From Muriicola sp. Z0-33 (GTDB lineage: Bacteria > Bacteroidota > Bacteroidia > Flavobacteriales > Flavobacteriaceae), in assembly GCF_026126425.1 (NCBI RefSeq), contig NZ_JAFMPW010000003.1:248001-312000 (forward strand): a stretch of 64,000 nucleotides of DNA. The letters are read 5' to 3'. The notes under the pieces were generated by a model that saw only the letters and a program-made list of their open reading frames with translations, made no database searches and was not told the DNA's origin. This document shows, piece by piece, positions 37,163-45,540 of this stretch (the stretch's first letter is position 1; each line of letters begins with the position of its first letter). Position numbers and translations under genes: made by a program.

Positions 37163-38613
37163 TGCTAAGGAAATTCATTTATATCGCCGTTTTTCTATTG
37201 CCTCTTTGGGTGAGTGCTCAGTCATGTCCTAAACTTTCATATCCCGCTAATGGTTCTGTAGGCATCCCGGTAGATGCTACCATAACCTGGCCGGCTGTGG
37301 ACGGAATTGTTGGATACCTGATTTCACTAGGCACAACACCAGGTGGAGGTGACATCCTGTCCAGAAGATCTGCAGGGCTAATTAATTCATATACGCCTGA
37401 ACTTGGGTTGCCCGAAAATACACTGATCTACGTACGGATAGAGCTGTTTATTGCAGATCAGCCTCTTAAAATTTGCGCTATAGAATCTTTTACCACAGAG
37501 GACGTAACTACCCCTCCTTTATGTACCAACTTAAGCCTCCCTCTTAATGGGGAATCAGGGGTTCGGGTAACAACAGAAATTGTCTGGAATTACGCTTCTA
37601 AGGCCACTGGTTATAGATTAACTGTGGGCAGCTCCGCTGGGGCATCGGATATTATTGACGATTTGGATGTGGGTAATACCTTAAGTCATAATCTTTCTGA
37701 GAACCTGCCACAGGACGAAACTATATACGTGAGGATACAGCCCTATAATGAAAATGGGGATGCGGCAGGATGCACTGAAGAAAGTTTTAATACAGGCGCT
37801 GCTGTTTTTAATTGCGGGCCATTCATTGATCCTGTAAGCGGTCAGTCTATCAATTTGCGCCCTGTAGTAGATTTTCCTAATGTGGTAGGACTTTGCCAAA
37901 ATAATATTCCCGCAACAGTAGAAAGTAATGATCAGGCCCACGGATTTCGCTGGTTCAGTGTCAATGAGGATGGGTCCGAAACCCTGTTATCAACAAACAG
38001 GACCGTATCCATATCTTCTCTTGGTAGCTATAGATACGAAGCCTATAACATTATAGAAGAACTTGGTAATAGCATAGAATGCACTAGCGTGGTTGATTTC
38101 TCCGTGGTTTTTTCTGATGTCCCGCAGATAAGAGAGATCAATGTCCTTAGAAATGCAGACGGACTACAGGTTGAAGTTCTTGCAGAAGGAATTGGAGATT
38201 ATGAATTTGCTCTGGATGATATTGATGGTCCCTATCAGGATGGTAATGTATTTACTCAGGTCTCGTCTGGTGCCCATGATGTATTTGTCAGAGATAAGAA
38301 CGGATGCGGGGTAAGCAGGGGATTGGTGGAAGCAGAGTTGAGTCAGAGCGATTTTCCAAAGTTTTTTACGCCAAATGGTGATGGAATTAATGACTTTTGG
38401 CAGATACGGCCGTCAAAGGAAGGAAGAGTAAAACAGTTAGAATACCTCCAGGTATTTGACAGGTACGGAGTATTGCTGACACAAATAACGCGTTCTTCCA
38501 ATGGATGGGACGGCAGTTTTAACGGAAGACCCCTGCCTTCTGCGGTCTATTGGTTTAAGGCTGAAGATAATTATCAGAATATCGTTCGTGGTTATTTTTT
38601 ATTGAAAAGATAG
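37162..38613 (+). CDS. T9SS type B protein with two Fn3-like repeats (paralog 2)
   Basis: The 483-residue protein has a signal peptide ending LWVSAQS, two Fn3-like repeats (about 20-120 and 122-215), an Ig-like part, the GDYEFALDDIDGPYQD module and a type B sorting domain (398-483, DFPKFFTPNGDGINDFW). It is clearly a duplicate of the flanking genes. Its ATG uses the last base of the previous stop, so translation is coupled. Confidence 0.88.
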   Translation: MLRKFIYIAVFLLPLWVSAQSCPKLSYPANGSVGIPVDATITWPAVDGIVGYLISLGTTPGGGDILSRRSAGLINSYTPELGLPENTLIYVRIELFIADQPLKICAIESFTTEDVTTPPLCTNLSLPLNGESGVRVTTEIVWNYASKATGYRLTVGSSAGASDIIDDLDVGNTLSHNLSENLPQDETIYVRIQPYNENGDAAGCTEESFNTGAAVFNCGPFIDPVSGQSINLRPVVDFPNVVGLCQNNIPATVESNDQAHGFRWFSVNEDGSETLLSTNRTVSISSLGSYRYEAYNIIEELGNSIECTSVVDFSVVFSDVPQIREINVLRNADGLQVEVLAEGIGDYEFALDDIDGPYQDGNVFTQVSSGAHDVFVRDKNGCGVSRGLVEAELSQSDFPKFFTPNGDGINDFWQIRPSKEGRVKQLEYLQVFDRYGVLLTQITRSSNGWDGSFNGRPLPSAVYWFKAEDNYQNIVRGYFLLKR

Positions 38614-38654
38614 TTTTGGATGGAGGCAGATCTGTACACTGAACAGCAAGCAAA

Positions 38655-40115
38655 ATGCGGATAAAAGCAAGACCATTTATTATATTGCTCTTTATAATGA
38701 GCGGACAGTTGTCTATAAGTCAGACTTGTCCCGTTATAGATTTTCCGTTAGATGGGGCAATAGACATTCCTATTGACGCTACCATTAGCTGGCCAGCTGT
38801 GAATGGTATAAATGGTTATGTCATCTCCCTGGGAACCTCAGTGGGAGGAACAGACATCCTGAATAGCCATCCTACCGGACAGAACAATTTTTATACCGCC
38901 CCGCTGGGATTGCCAGATGATACTCAGATCTTTGTTAGCCTCAGTTTAATTCCTTTTGATGGGCCGCCCATTGTTTGTACCGGTATCGTATTTAACACCG
39001 AAGACGTTATCGTACCGCCTCCATGCACGTTATTAACCGGTCCGGATAATAACGCTTCCAATGTAACTATTGTAACCGACTTAAGTTGGGCTTATGCCCC
39101 ATCTGCAACGGGGTACAATATTTCTATAGGCACCACCCCCGGAGGCACTGATATTCTTAACAATCTGGATGTAGGCAATGTGTTGCTTTATGAACCGGAT
39201 GCGGACCTGCCTCAATTTGCGGAAATTTATGTTCAAATTACCCCCTATAATGAAAATGGTATAAGTGCGGGATGCGTGGAAGAAAGTTTTTTTACTGGTC
39301 CGGCCATGGATTATTGCGAACCCTTCATTGATGAAGTTAGCGGGGAATTAATCTCACTCAGGCCCGATATTGAATTCCCGGATATCGTTGGCATCTGTAG
39401 TGATGAACTGCCATTTGTTATCTCGAGCCAGGATACCGCCGAAGGTTTCAGATGGTACAAAACCAATTTGGGTAGTCCGGAAACCTTGCTTTCAGAGCAG
39501 CGTGAACTTCCCCTGACCGAACCCGGGAGGTATCGCTATGAACTATATAACTCTATTGTTGTCTCTGGTATAAGGATAGAATGTGCCAACTCTAAGTTAT
39601 TTGAAGTAGTGGTATCGGAAATAGCTACAATAAATACTATTGATATTGTAGATACATCAGGCGGAAAGGAAATTACCATTAATGCCAGTGGGATGGGAGA
39701 TTATGAATACGCACTAGATAACGCCGACGGCCCTTATCAGCAAAGTCCGGTTTTCCTGAATGTACCATCCGGGCTCCATACTGCCTATGTACGTGATAAA
39801 AATGGCTGCGGTACTACTAAACGGGCCGTTGACAGGGACCTGACAACAGATGATTTCCCAAGGTTCTTTACGCCAAATGGCGATGGTATAAATGATTACT
39901 GGCAATTTATCCCCCCTGAAGAAAATTTTCAGATACGACTTGCATCTATCTTAATTTTTGACCGATACGGCAGCCTTCTTGCCCAATTCCGACCAGATGA
40001 TCCGGGTTGGGATGGCAGGTATAAAGGCACTGCTTTACCCTCTTCAGATTATTGGTTCAAAGCATTTGTAACCAACGGCCCGGAGATTAATGGCCATTTT
40101 GCATTAAAACGTTAA
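38655..40115 (+). CDS. T9SS type B protein with two Fn3-like repeats (paralog 3)
   Basis: The 486-residue protein has the same layout as paralog 2: signal peptide, two repeats with ISLGTSVGGTDI and ISIGTTPGGTDI motifs, the GDYEYALDNADGPYQ module and a type B sorting domain (401-486). It is the last of the tandem series, 41 bases after paralog 2 and 60 bases before uvrB, with no strong terminator between. Secreted, function unknown. Confidence 0.88.
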   Translation: MRIKARPFIILLFIMSGQLSISQTCPVIDFPLDGAIDIPIDATISWPAVNGINGYVISLGTSVGGTDILNSHPTGQNNFYTAPLGLPDDTQIFVSLSLIPFDGPPIVCTGIVFNTEDVIVPPPCTLLTGPDNNASNVTIVTDLSWAYAPSATGYNISIGTTPGGTDILNNLDVGNVLLYEPDADLPQFAEIYVQITPYNENGISAGCVEESFFTGPAMDYCEPFIDEVSGELISLRPDIEFPDIVGICSDELPFVISSQDTAEGFRWYKTNLGSPETLLSEQRELPLTEPGRYRYELYNSIVVSGIRIECANSKLFEVVVSEIATINTIDIVDTSGGKEITINASGMGDYEYALDNADGPYQQSPVFLNVPSGLHTAYVRDKNGCGTTKRAVDRDLTTDDFPRFFTPNGDGINDYWQFIPPEENFQIRLASILIFDRYGSLLAQFRPDDPGWDGRYKGTALPSSDYWFKAFVTNGPEINGHFALKR

Positions 40116-40175
40116 GTGCAAATATTAGCAGTTAATCTTTTGCCTGAAACCATCTGCCTTTTGTATTTTTAAAAA

Positions 40176-42164
40176 ATGAAATTTAAAGTTGTTTCGGATT
40201 TTAAACCCACAGGCGATCAGCCGCAGGCCATACAGCAATTAACAGAAGGAATAGAGTCTAATGAAAGGTATCAGACCCTTTTAGGTGTAACAGGTTCGGG
40301 GAAAACATTTACAGTAGCAAATGTGATTGAAGAAGTACAGCGACCCACACTGGTATTGGCGCATAATAAAACGCTGGCAGCGCAACTTTATTCCGAGTTC
40401 AAGCAATTCTTTCCGGAAAATGCAGTGGAATACTTTGTATCCTATTATGACTACTACCAGCCAGAGGCATATATCCCAACGAGTGGACTTTATATAGAGA
40501 AAGACTTGTCTATAAATGAAGATATTGAGAAATTACGCCTTAGTGCCACTTCATCCCTACTCTCGGGAAGAAGAGATGTACTGGTAGTGGCCTCCGTTTC
40601 CTGCCTATATGGAATAGGTAACCCGGTAGAATTTCAGAAGAACGTCATCTCTGTACATAAAGACCAGGTAATTTCACGGACAAAATTTTTACATCAGCTG
40701 GTTCAAAGTCTTTATTCCAGAACGACGGCCGATTTCAGAAATGGCAATTTCAGGGTTAAAGGAGATGTCGTTGATGTTTTTCCAAGTTATGCGGATCACG
40801 CTTTCAGAATTCATTTTTTTGGAGACGAAATTGAAGAAATTGAGGCCTTTGATCCATTTAAGAATAAATTAATAGAAGTCTATGAGAACCTGAATATTTA
40901 TCCGGCTAATATGTTTGTTACTTCACCGGATATTCTACAAAATGCCATTCATCTTATTCAGGAAGATCTGGTTAAGCAATTGAGTTATTTTAAGGAAATT
41001 GGGAAACCATTGGAAGCTAAACGACTGGAAGAACGTACCAATTTCGATCTCGAAATGATACGTGAATTAGGGTATTGTTCCGGAATTGAGAATTATTCCA
41101 GATATCTGGATGGCCGGGAACCAGGAACCAGGCCTTTTTGTTTATTAGACTACTTTCCGGATGATTATCTGATGATAGTAGACGAAAGTCATGTCACCAT
41201 TCCCCAGGTACATGCAATGTACGGAGGTGACCGTTCCCGAAAGGAAAATCTGGTAGATTATGGCTTTCGATTGCCAGCTGCAATGGATAATCGGCCTTTG
41301 AAATTTGAGGAATTTGAAGCTTTGCAAAATCAGGTTATCTATGTAAGTGCTACACCAGCGGATTATGAACTTCAACATAGTCAGGGCGTTTATGTTGAAC
41401 AGGTAATACGGCCAACGGGGTTATTAGATCCGGTTATTGAAGTAAGACCTAGTCAGAATCAAATTGACGACCTGGTAGAAGAAATTCAACAAAGAGTAGA
41501 AAAGGATGAGCGTACCCTTGTTACCACCCTTACCAAAAGGATGGCAGAAGAACTTGCCAAATATCTCGCAAGAATCCAAATTAGGTGCAGGTACATACAT
41601 AGTGATGTGGATACTCTGGAGCGTGTTGAAATTATGCAAGACCTCAGAAAAGGCATCTTTGATGTTCTTATCGGTGTTAATCTACTCAGAGAAGGTCTTG
41701 ATTTACCGGAGGTATCTCTTGTAGCAATTCTGGATGCAGATAAAGAAGGATTTTTAAGAAGCAACAGATCACTTACACAAACTGTTGGAAGAGCTGCCAG
41801 ACATCTCAATGGAAAGTCAATAATGTATGCCGACAAGATTACCGTCAGTATGCAAAAAACAATTGACGAGACTAATTACAGGAGAGAGAAACAAATAAAT
41901 TACAATCTGGAAAACAACATAACTCCTAAAGCATTAAATAAGAGTTTGGACAATGCCCTTGCAAAAAATTCGGTCTCTACTTTTCATTTTGAAAAGGAGG
42001 AAATACGGGCAGCTGAACCAGACATTAATTATCTGACCAAGGCCCAAAAAGAGCAACTCATTAGAGACAAAAGAAAGGCCATGGAAAAGGCAGCAAAAGA
42101 ACTCGATTTTATGCAGGCCGCCAAGCTGAGAGATGAGATAAAAACACTTCAAAAACAGCAGTAA
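40176..42164 (+). CDS. uvrB: Excinuclease ABC subunit B
   Basis: The 662-residue nucleotide-excision-repair protein verifies damage handed over by UvrA and recruits UvrC. It has Walker A GVTGSGKT (37-44), the strand-clamping beta-hairpin around YYDYYQPEAYIP (90-101), helicase motifs (DESH; LLREGLDLPEVSLV; QTVGRAARH) and a C-terminal UVR helical hairpin that binds UvrC. Length is standard. A candidate promoter TTTG-N21-TATTTTT lies just ahead of it. No SOS box was recognised. Confidence 0.98.
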   Translation: MKFKVVSDFKPTGDQPQAIQQLTEGIESNERYQTLLGVTGSGKTFTVANVIEEVQRPTLVLAHNKTLAAQLYSEFKQFFPENAVEYFVSYYDYYQPEAYIPTSGLYIEKDLSINEDIEKLRLSATSSLLSGRRDVLVVASVSCLYGIGNPVEFQKNVISVHKDQVISRTKFLHQLVQSLYSRTTADFRNGNFRVKGDVVDVFPSYADHAFRIHFFGDEIEEIEAFDPFKNKLIEVYENLNIYPANMFVTSPDILQNAIHLIQEDLVKQLSYFKEIGKPLEAKRLEERTNFDLEMIRELGYCSGIENYSRYLDGREPGTRPFCLLDYFPDDYLMIVDESHVTIPQVHAMYGGDRSRKENLVDYGFRLPAAMDNRPLKFEEFEALQNQVIYVSATPADYELQHSQGVYVEQVIRPTGLLDPVIEVRPSQNQIDDLVEEIQQRVEKDERTLVTTLTKRMAEELAKYLARIQIRCRYIHSDVDTLERVEIMQDLRKGIFDVLIGVNLLREGLDLPEVSLVAILDADKEGFLRSNRSLTQTVGRAARHLNGKSIMYADKITVSMQKTIDETNYRREKQINYNLENNITPKALNKSLDNALAKNSVSTFHFEKEEIRAAEPDINYLTKAQKEQLIRDKRKAMEKAAKELDFMQAAKLRDEIKTLQKQQ

Positions 42165-42203
42165 TTACTTAAATTTACGGAAGTTTAGTGAAATACACCA
42201 AAA

Positions 42204-42241
42204 TATAAACTATATATCTAAGTAATATAAATTATATATCT
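42204..42241. repeat. Two-copy 22-bp-period direct repeat
   Basis: TATAAACTATATATCT (42204-42219) and TATAAATTATATATCT (42226-42241) differ at one base and are separated by AAGTAA. It is a short, AT-rich repeat just downstream of uvrB. Confidence 0.6.
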
Positions 42242-42425
42242 GAATTTAAAATAGTTATATACTTTTTTTAGACAAGTCTAAAACCTAATTTTTATCGATT
42301 TCAGCCTCAATTCGTTACTATTTTGAACTTTTATCACCTGCAGAATGTTCTTATGAGAAACTGTGGATTCCGCCTCTGAAATCACCTGATTTTTCCAGTA
42401 TCAAAATTAGGAGATCAGGTCTTAA

Positions 42426-42454
42426 TTGCCGGTTGAAATAAGGTGTTATATTTG
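42426..42454 (+). promoter_or_regulatory. Orphan Bacteroidota-type promoter
   Basis: TTG (42426-42428), an 18-base spacer and TATATTTG (42447-42454) match the -33/-7 pattern. No recognised gene follows on this strand until 44006. It could drive a small RNA or a 15-residue peptide starting at 42462. Confidence 0.45.
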
Positions 42455-42699
42455 CCATACTATGAAGGAAAATAATGCTGATATTTCATCAATAATAATT
42501 TGGAAATAATCCTTATCAAAGGTCTCCCCTATTTACCTATTTCACAATAGAGTTATGGTCTAAATCTATATCTGAATTATGGGTTTTAATACCGCTTTTC
42601 TAAAACAGAAATGAGTTTACGGCTTGTTGTATTCTGAGGCGAAGATATATTTTAAAGACAATAATTCTTCAGTACTCATTTCTAACTAACTCATATTAT

Positions 42700-42739
42700 A
42701 AAAAAAGAGCGCCGCATCTATAATGAGATGAAGCGCTCT
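42700..42739 (-). terminator. Terminator of hsp20
   Basis: On the minus strand an imperfect stem built from GAGCGCTTCATCT and AGATGCGGCGCTC around a 6-base loop (42738-42707) is followed by a T7 run (42706-42700). It lies about 70 bases downstream of the hsp20 stop. Confidence 0.85.
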
Positions 42740-42805
42740 CCAACTAACTAACCAAACAAACCAACTAATGTGCAAACCCGAATGGGTAGTACACAATGTT
42801 ATTTT

Positions 42806-43234
42806 TTATTTCCCAATTGAAATCATTCTTTTAGGCTTGGGAAGTGCCTCATCTTTTTTAGGTAATGTAAACTTTAAAATTCCGTCCACATAGGAAGCGT
42901 CTATCTTATCTTCATCAATTGTCTCTGGAAGAGTAAATGACCTTTTAAATGATGTGCGTGAAAATTCTCTGCGGGTGTAATTTTCCTCTTCAACCTTGCT
43001 TTCTGTTTCTGCCTCGGCTGAGATAGTCATGATGTTATTGTCTACCTCAACATTAAAATCATCTTTTTTCATTCCAGGCACTGCAAGTTCCAGTTCATAA
43101 TCTTTTTCATTTTCCTTGATGTTCACAGCTGGTAGTGTTCCGCCAGAATTCTCCATACCCCCAAACCAATCGGGCTTAAATATTTCATCCATCAAAGAAG
43201 GAAAAACCAAATTGCTTCTTCTAATAATACTCAT
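42806..43234 (-). CDS. Hsp20/alpha-crystallin small heat-shock protein
   Basis: The 142-residue ATP-independent chaperone has the alpha-crystallin domain at about 38-135: VNIKENEKDYELELAVPGM, FNVEVDNNIMTIS and the closing DASYVDGILKFTLPKK. The C-terminal I-x-I-like RMISIGK anchors oligomers. It stands alone, with a strong terminator downstream. I saw no CIRCE element upstream, so control by HrcA is not supported. Confidence 0.94.
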   Translation of the reverse strand: MSIIRRSNLVFPSLMDEIFKPDWFGGMENSGGTLPAVNIKENEKDYELELAVPGMKKDDFNVEVDNNIMTISAEAETESKVEEENYTRREFSRTSFKRSFTLPETIDEDKIDASYVDGILKFTLPKKDEALPKPKRMISIGK

Positions 43235-43467
43235 ATCTTTTCTTTTTAAAACAGATCCTAAGACCGTTATGTTTAACTGATTTTTTTCGTTCGATAAGTA
43301 TAGGTCAAAGGATATACCATAATCATTTTACTGCCTTTTTGTCGCTAAACCTAGGTGTAATAGTGCCATAATGGCGTAAATGCGATAAAATTGTAGAGAA
43401 GTGAAATGCAGAAAAGGAATAATCGGTTACCAGGCCTGAAGTTTAGCTGGCCATCTTAGTACTTACT

Positions 43468-43869
43468 TCAGTTATAATGTGCCTTAAAAATATTGATAAG
43501 CACATCAGGAGGCACCACTTTATTTGGATATCTGTGCATTACAGTTAAAACCTGCTCAATAGCGGATGGAGGCAATCCCATTCCCAGGCCTACGTTATGC
43601 AATTTGCCAATTTCTAATTGATGTTGTTCCTGGTCAACATTCATCAACAGTACCAGTCTGTGAAATTGCAGTATTCTTTCTGCCTGGGTTTTCGGCATAA
43701 TTTTTTCCACTTTAGTATCCAGAAGGGTGTCAAATGCGGCTTTATCCACACCAAGTAACGCAGCTACCCCCAATAGAAAATCGTATTCGGCGTCCTTTAT
43801 TTCGTGATCGGTCCTTGCAAAGGCGATCATTTCAGACAAGATACTTAACTTCTCCTTTAAGGAATTCAT
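43468..43869 (-). CDS. TerB-like domain protein
   Basis: The 133-residue all-helical protein has the pattern of the tellurite-resistance TerB fold: LSEMIAFARTDHEIKDAEYDFL with an acidic D-x2-I-x-DAE metal-type motif, then MNVDQEQHQLEIGKL and a second half with LPPSAIEQVLTVM. Databases sometimes name relatives excinuclease subunit B by error transfer; it has no UvrB feature. There is no tellurite-resistance context. The gene stands alone between hsp20 and DUF1456. Confidence 0.7.
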   Translation of the reverse strand: MNSLKEKLSILSEMIAFARTDHEIKDAEYDFLLGVAALLGVDKAAFDTLLDTKVEKIMPKTQAERILQFHRLVLLMNVDQEQHQLEIGKLHNVGLGMGLPPSAIEQVLTVMHRYPNKVVPPDVLINIFKAHYN

Positions 43870-44005
43870 AGTTTAGGACATTGGTTGGCAAGCAGTTATA
43901 CCCTAATATAACTACAAAATATGGGGTTTCGTATACTTTTTTAGTAAAACCAACATTCTTCAGTGCTCCTGAAATTTTTATAATAACTTGCACAAAAGAT
44001 CTACG

Positions 44006-44353
44006 ATGACCAATAATGATATTCTAAAGAAATTGAGGGTTGCCCTGAAACTGAGAGATGATGAGATTGTAGAAATTCTAAAATTGGTAGATTTCCGAAT
44101 CTCTAAAAGCGAGATTGGAGCATTTTGCAGGAGCGAAAATCACCCGAAATACAGAGCCTGTGGAGATCAGGTTTTAAGAAACTTTCTCAATGGTTTGGTG
44201 ATTCATTTAAGAGGCACCAAAGAACATCCCAGAAACCCAGGAGATGTTTTGTTTAAAACAAAAACAGCACGGTCAAAACCACGTTCAGAGAATAAAAGCA
44301 GGCAAAAACCCATTTTGGGAAACGTGAAATATAAAAACAAAAAAAAATCCTGA
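44006..44353 (+). CDS. DUF1456 (YehS-like) protein
   Basis: The 115-residue protein starts at ATG 44006 (MTNNDILKKL); the upstream in-frame TTG at 43988 adds residues not typical of the family. Two DUF1456 helical repeats are visible: ILKKLRVALKLRDDEIVEIL and the longer second unit ending GLVIHLRG, each with a conserved arginine and paired acids. The last 30 residues are basic (KTARSKPRSENKSR), suggesting nucleic-acid contact. E. coli YehS function is unknown. The stop codon lies inside a terminator hairpin. Confidence 0.87.
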   Translation: MTNNDILKKLRVALKLRDDEIVEILKLVDFRISKSEIGAFCRSENHPKYRACGDQVLRNFLNGLVIHLRGTKEHPRNPGDVLFKTKTARSKPRSENKSRQKPILGNVKYKNKKKS

Positions 44354-44374
44354 CTATTCTTATAGTCAGGATTT
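44345..44374. terminator. Bidirectional terminator overlapping the DUF1456 stop codon
   Basis: A perfect 13-bp stem, AAATCCTGACTAT (44345-44357) with ATAGTCAGGATTT (44362-44374), has a 4-base loop and is flanked by A and T tracts. The TGA stop (44351-44353) lies in the left arm. It can also serve the convergent small-protein gene at 44396. Confidence 0.85.
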
Positions 44375-44395
44375 TAATGATCTAACAGTTGTTTC

Positions 44396-44725
44396 TTATT
44401 CTGTTATTCTTACCGGAACAGTATAGGTCTTACCTTCTCTGTATTCCTGTAATTCTACTTTCTCATAGTTTAATCTGCTTTTAACAAAACTTTCCAAATT
44501 AGCGTTGTCAGTATCTACTGAAAGCACTACAATTTCCCGATCTCCATTTACTGTAAACTTAACTTCTGCCGTTAAATCGTTATCAACGATAAAAGAATTG
44601 TTTTCTAATAATTCCCCTATTTGGGCAGATAGGTCATTGCTTGGGTTTTTGGGTTTGTCAGCATTTGCTAAAAGAGTTCCTGCTGAAAGTAACATTGCTG
44701 CGAATAATAAACTGAATTTTCTCAT
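44396..44725 (-). CDS. Small exported protein with a TonB-C-terminal-like pattern (paralog A)
   Basis: The 109-residue protein has a signal peptide (cleavage after TLLANA) and a mature part of about 88 residues. The core VKFTVNGDREIVVLSV, then LESFVKSRLNYEKV and a final GKTYTVPVRI give a beta-alpha-beta order that recalls the C-terminal domain of TonB-like proteins, but there is no membrane helix or proline linker. It is about 40% identical by eye to the gene at 44965. Both share an ECF-type promoter. Function unknown; an envelope-stress role is inferred. Confidence 0.75.
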   Translation of the reverse strand: MRKFSLLFAAMLLSAGTLLANADKPKNPSNDLSAQIGELLENNSFIVDNDLTAEVKFTVNGDREIVVLSVDTDNANLESFVKSRLNYEKVELQEYREGKTYTVPVRITE

Positions 44726-44774
44726 GATTTGTTTGTTTAATGATTGAATGATTAATTGATGAATATGTATAAAA

Positions 44775-44799
44775 GACGACCTGAATTTAAATATGTTAC
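44775..44799 (-). promoter_or_regulatory. ECF-sigma-type promoter of small exported paralog A
   Basis: On the minus strand GTAACA (44799-44794) and CGTC (44778-44775) are separated so that GTAAC-N16-CGTC holds exactly. The start codon is about 50 bases downstream. The leader contains ATTCATCAATTAAT, also present ahead of paralog B. Confidence 0.65.
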
Positions 44800-44919
44800 A
44801 TTGAAAATTAATTTTAACATAATTTTAATCAATACCCCCTTTCTTTTAGTGATTGTAAATCAGCAGGTCTGGCAACTCTTACACAATTCATTTTTTTTAT
44901 TTAAATATGATATGATATA

Positions 44920-44957
44920 GAAAATATTCAGGAAACACGGTTAGGTGTTTCCTGAAT
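44920..44957 (-). terminator. Terminator of small exported paralog B
   Basis: A perfect 13-bp stem (44957-44945 with 44938-44926) around a 6-base loop lies 8 bases after the stop, followed on the minus strand by a short ATATTTT tract. Confidence 0.75.
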
Positions 44958-44964
44958 TATAAAC

Positions 44965-45300
44965 TTAAGAGGTAACCAGTACAGGAATTACGTATTTTTT
45001 CCCTTCTTTAAAATTGCTAACATCCACTTTTTTGTAGTTGAGTCTGTTTTTAATCAATTTCTCCATTTGTTCTGTATCGGCCTGGACATCCAGAACGACA
45101 ATTTCCCTGTCCTCGTTTAAAGTGAACAAAACTCTTCCCTTTAAATCCTGATTCTCAACCTGTATTGCGTCATTACCAATAAGGTCTTTGATTTGATAAG
45201 CTAAACTTTTTGCTGGTTTCGGCTTTACGACTTCAGCCGCCGTTAGGCTGCTTAACGACAATACTAATACTGCCGCCATAATGTAACTGAGTTTTTTCAT
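44965..45300 (-). CDS. Small exported protein with a TonB-C-terminal-like pattern (paralog B)
   Basis: The 111-residue protein has a signal peptide (cleavage near SSLTAA) and the same core as paralog A: VLFTLNEDREIVVLDV, LIKNRLNYKKVDV and GKKYVIPVLVTS. The two genes are tandem but have separate promoters and terminators. Conservation of the promoter as well as the protein points to a shared induced function, perhaps periplasmic binding. I cannot assign a biochemical role. Confidence 0.75.
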   Translation of the reverse strand: MKKLSYIMAAVLVLSLSSLTAAEVVKPKPAKSLAYQIKDLIGNDAIQVENQDLKGRVLFTLNEDREIVVLDVQADTEQMEKLIKNRLNYKKVDVSNFKEGKKYVIPVLVTS

Positions 45301-45347
45301 GATGATGATGATTTAAAATGTTAATTAATTGATGAATTATACAAATA

Positions 45348-45372
45348 GACGATCATTTATTACGAATGTTAC
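45348..45372 (-). promoter_or_regulatory. ECF-sigma-type promoter of small exported paralog B
   Basis: On the minus strand GTAAC (45372-45368) is followed after 16 bases by CGTC (45351-45348). The next base after GTAAC is A and CGTC is followed by T, as at paralog A and at 60033. Confidence 0.65.
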
Positions 45373-45483
45373 CCTATTTATTTCGTTTAACTAATAATTA
45401 ACTACTTACGGTGTTAATGTTATAATAATTTATCAGAATATTATTTTAAAACGCAGGATTACTTATAAAAAGTGCAGTAAAAA

Positions 45484-45515
45484 GCAAAAAAAACAGCGCT
45501 ATAAAGCGCTGTTTT
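45484..45515 (-). terminator. Terminator of sucC
   Basis: AAAACAGCGCT (45490-45500) pairs with AGCGCTGTTTT (45505-45515) around ATAA. On the minus strand the stem is followed by a T tract. It lies 26 bases after the sucC stop and could also work on the other strand. Confidence 0.85.
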
Positions 45516-45540
45516 CTTATGATGGATATTGTTTGTCTTC

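Larger units (their letters stand above)
42165..42700. other. Gene-free AT-rich interval with an orphan promoter-like site
   Basis: I find no protein gene between uvrB and hsp20. The interval holds a two-copy direct repeat (42204-42241), a good TTG-N18-TATATTTG promoter (42426-42454) pointing right, and a possible 15-codon frame just after it (ATG 42462 to TAA 42509). No known RNA family was recognised. The hsp20 terminator closes the interval at its right end. Confidence 0.5.

Noticed and set aside
43468-43869. Possible excinuclease subunit B label for the TerB-like protein
   Set aside because: It is a 133-residue helical protein without ATP-binding or helicase motifs; the real uvrB is at 40176-42164.
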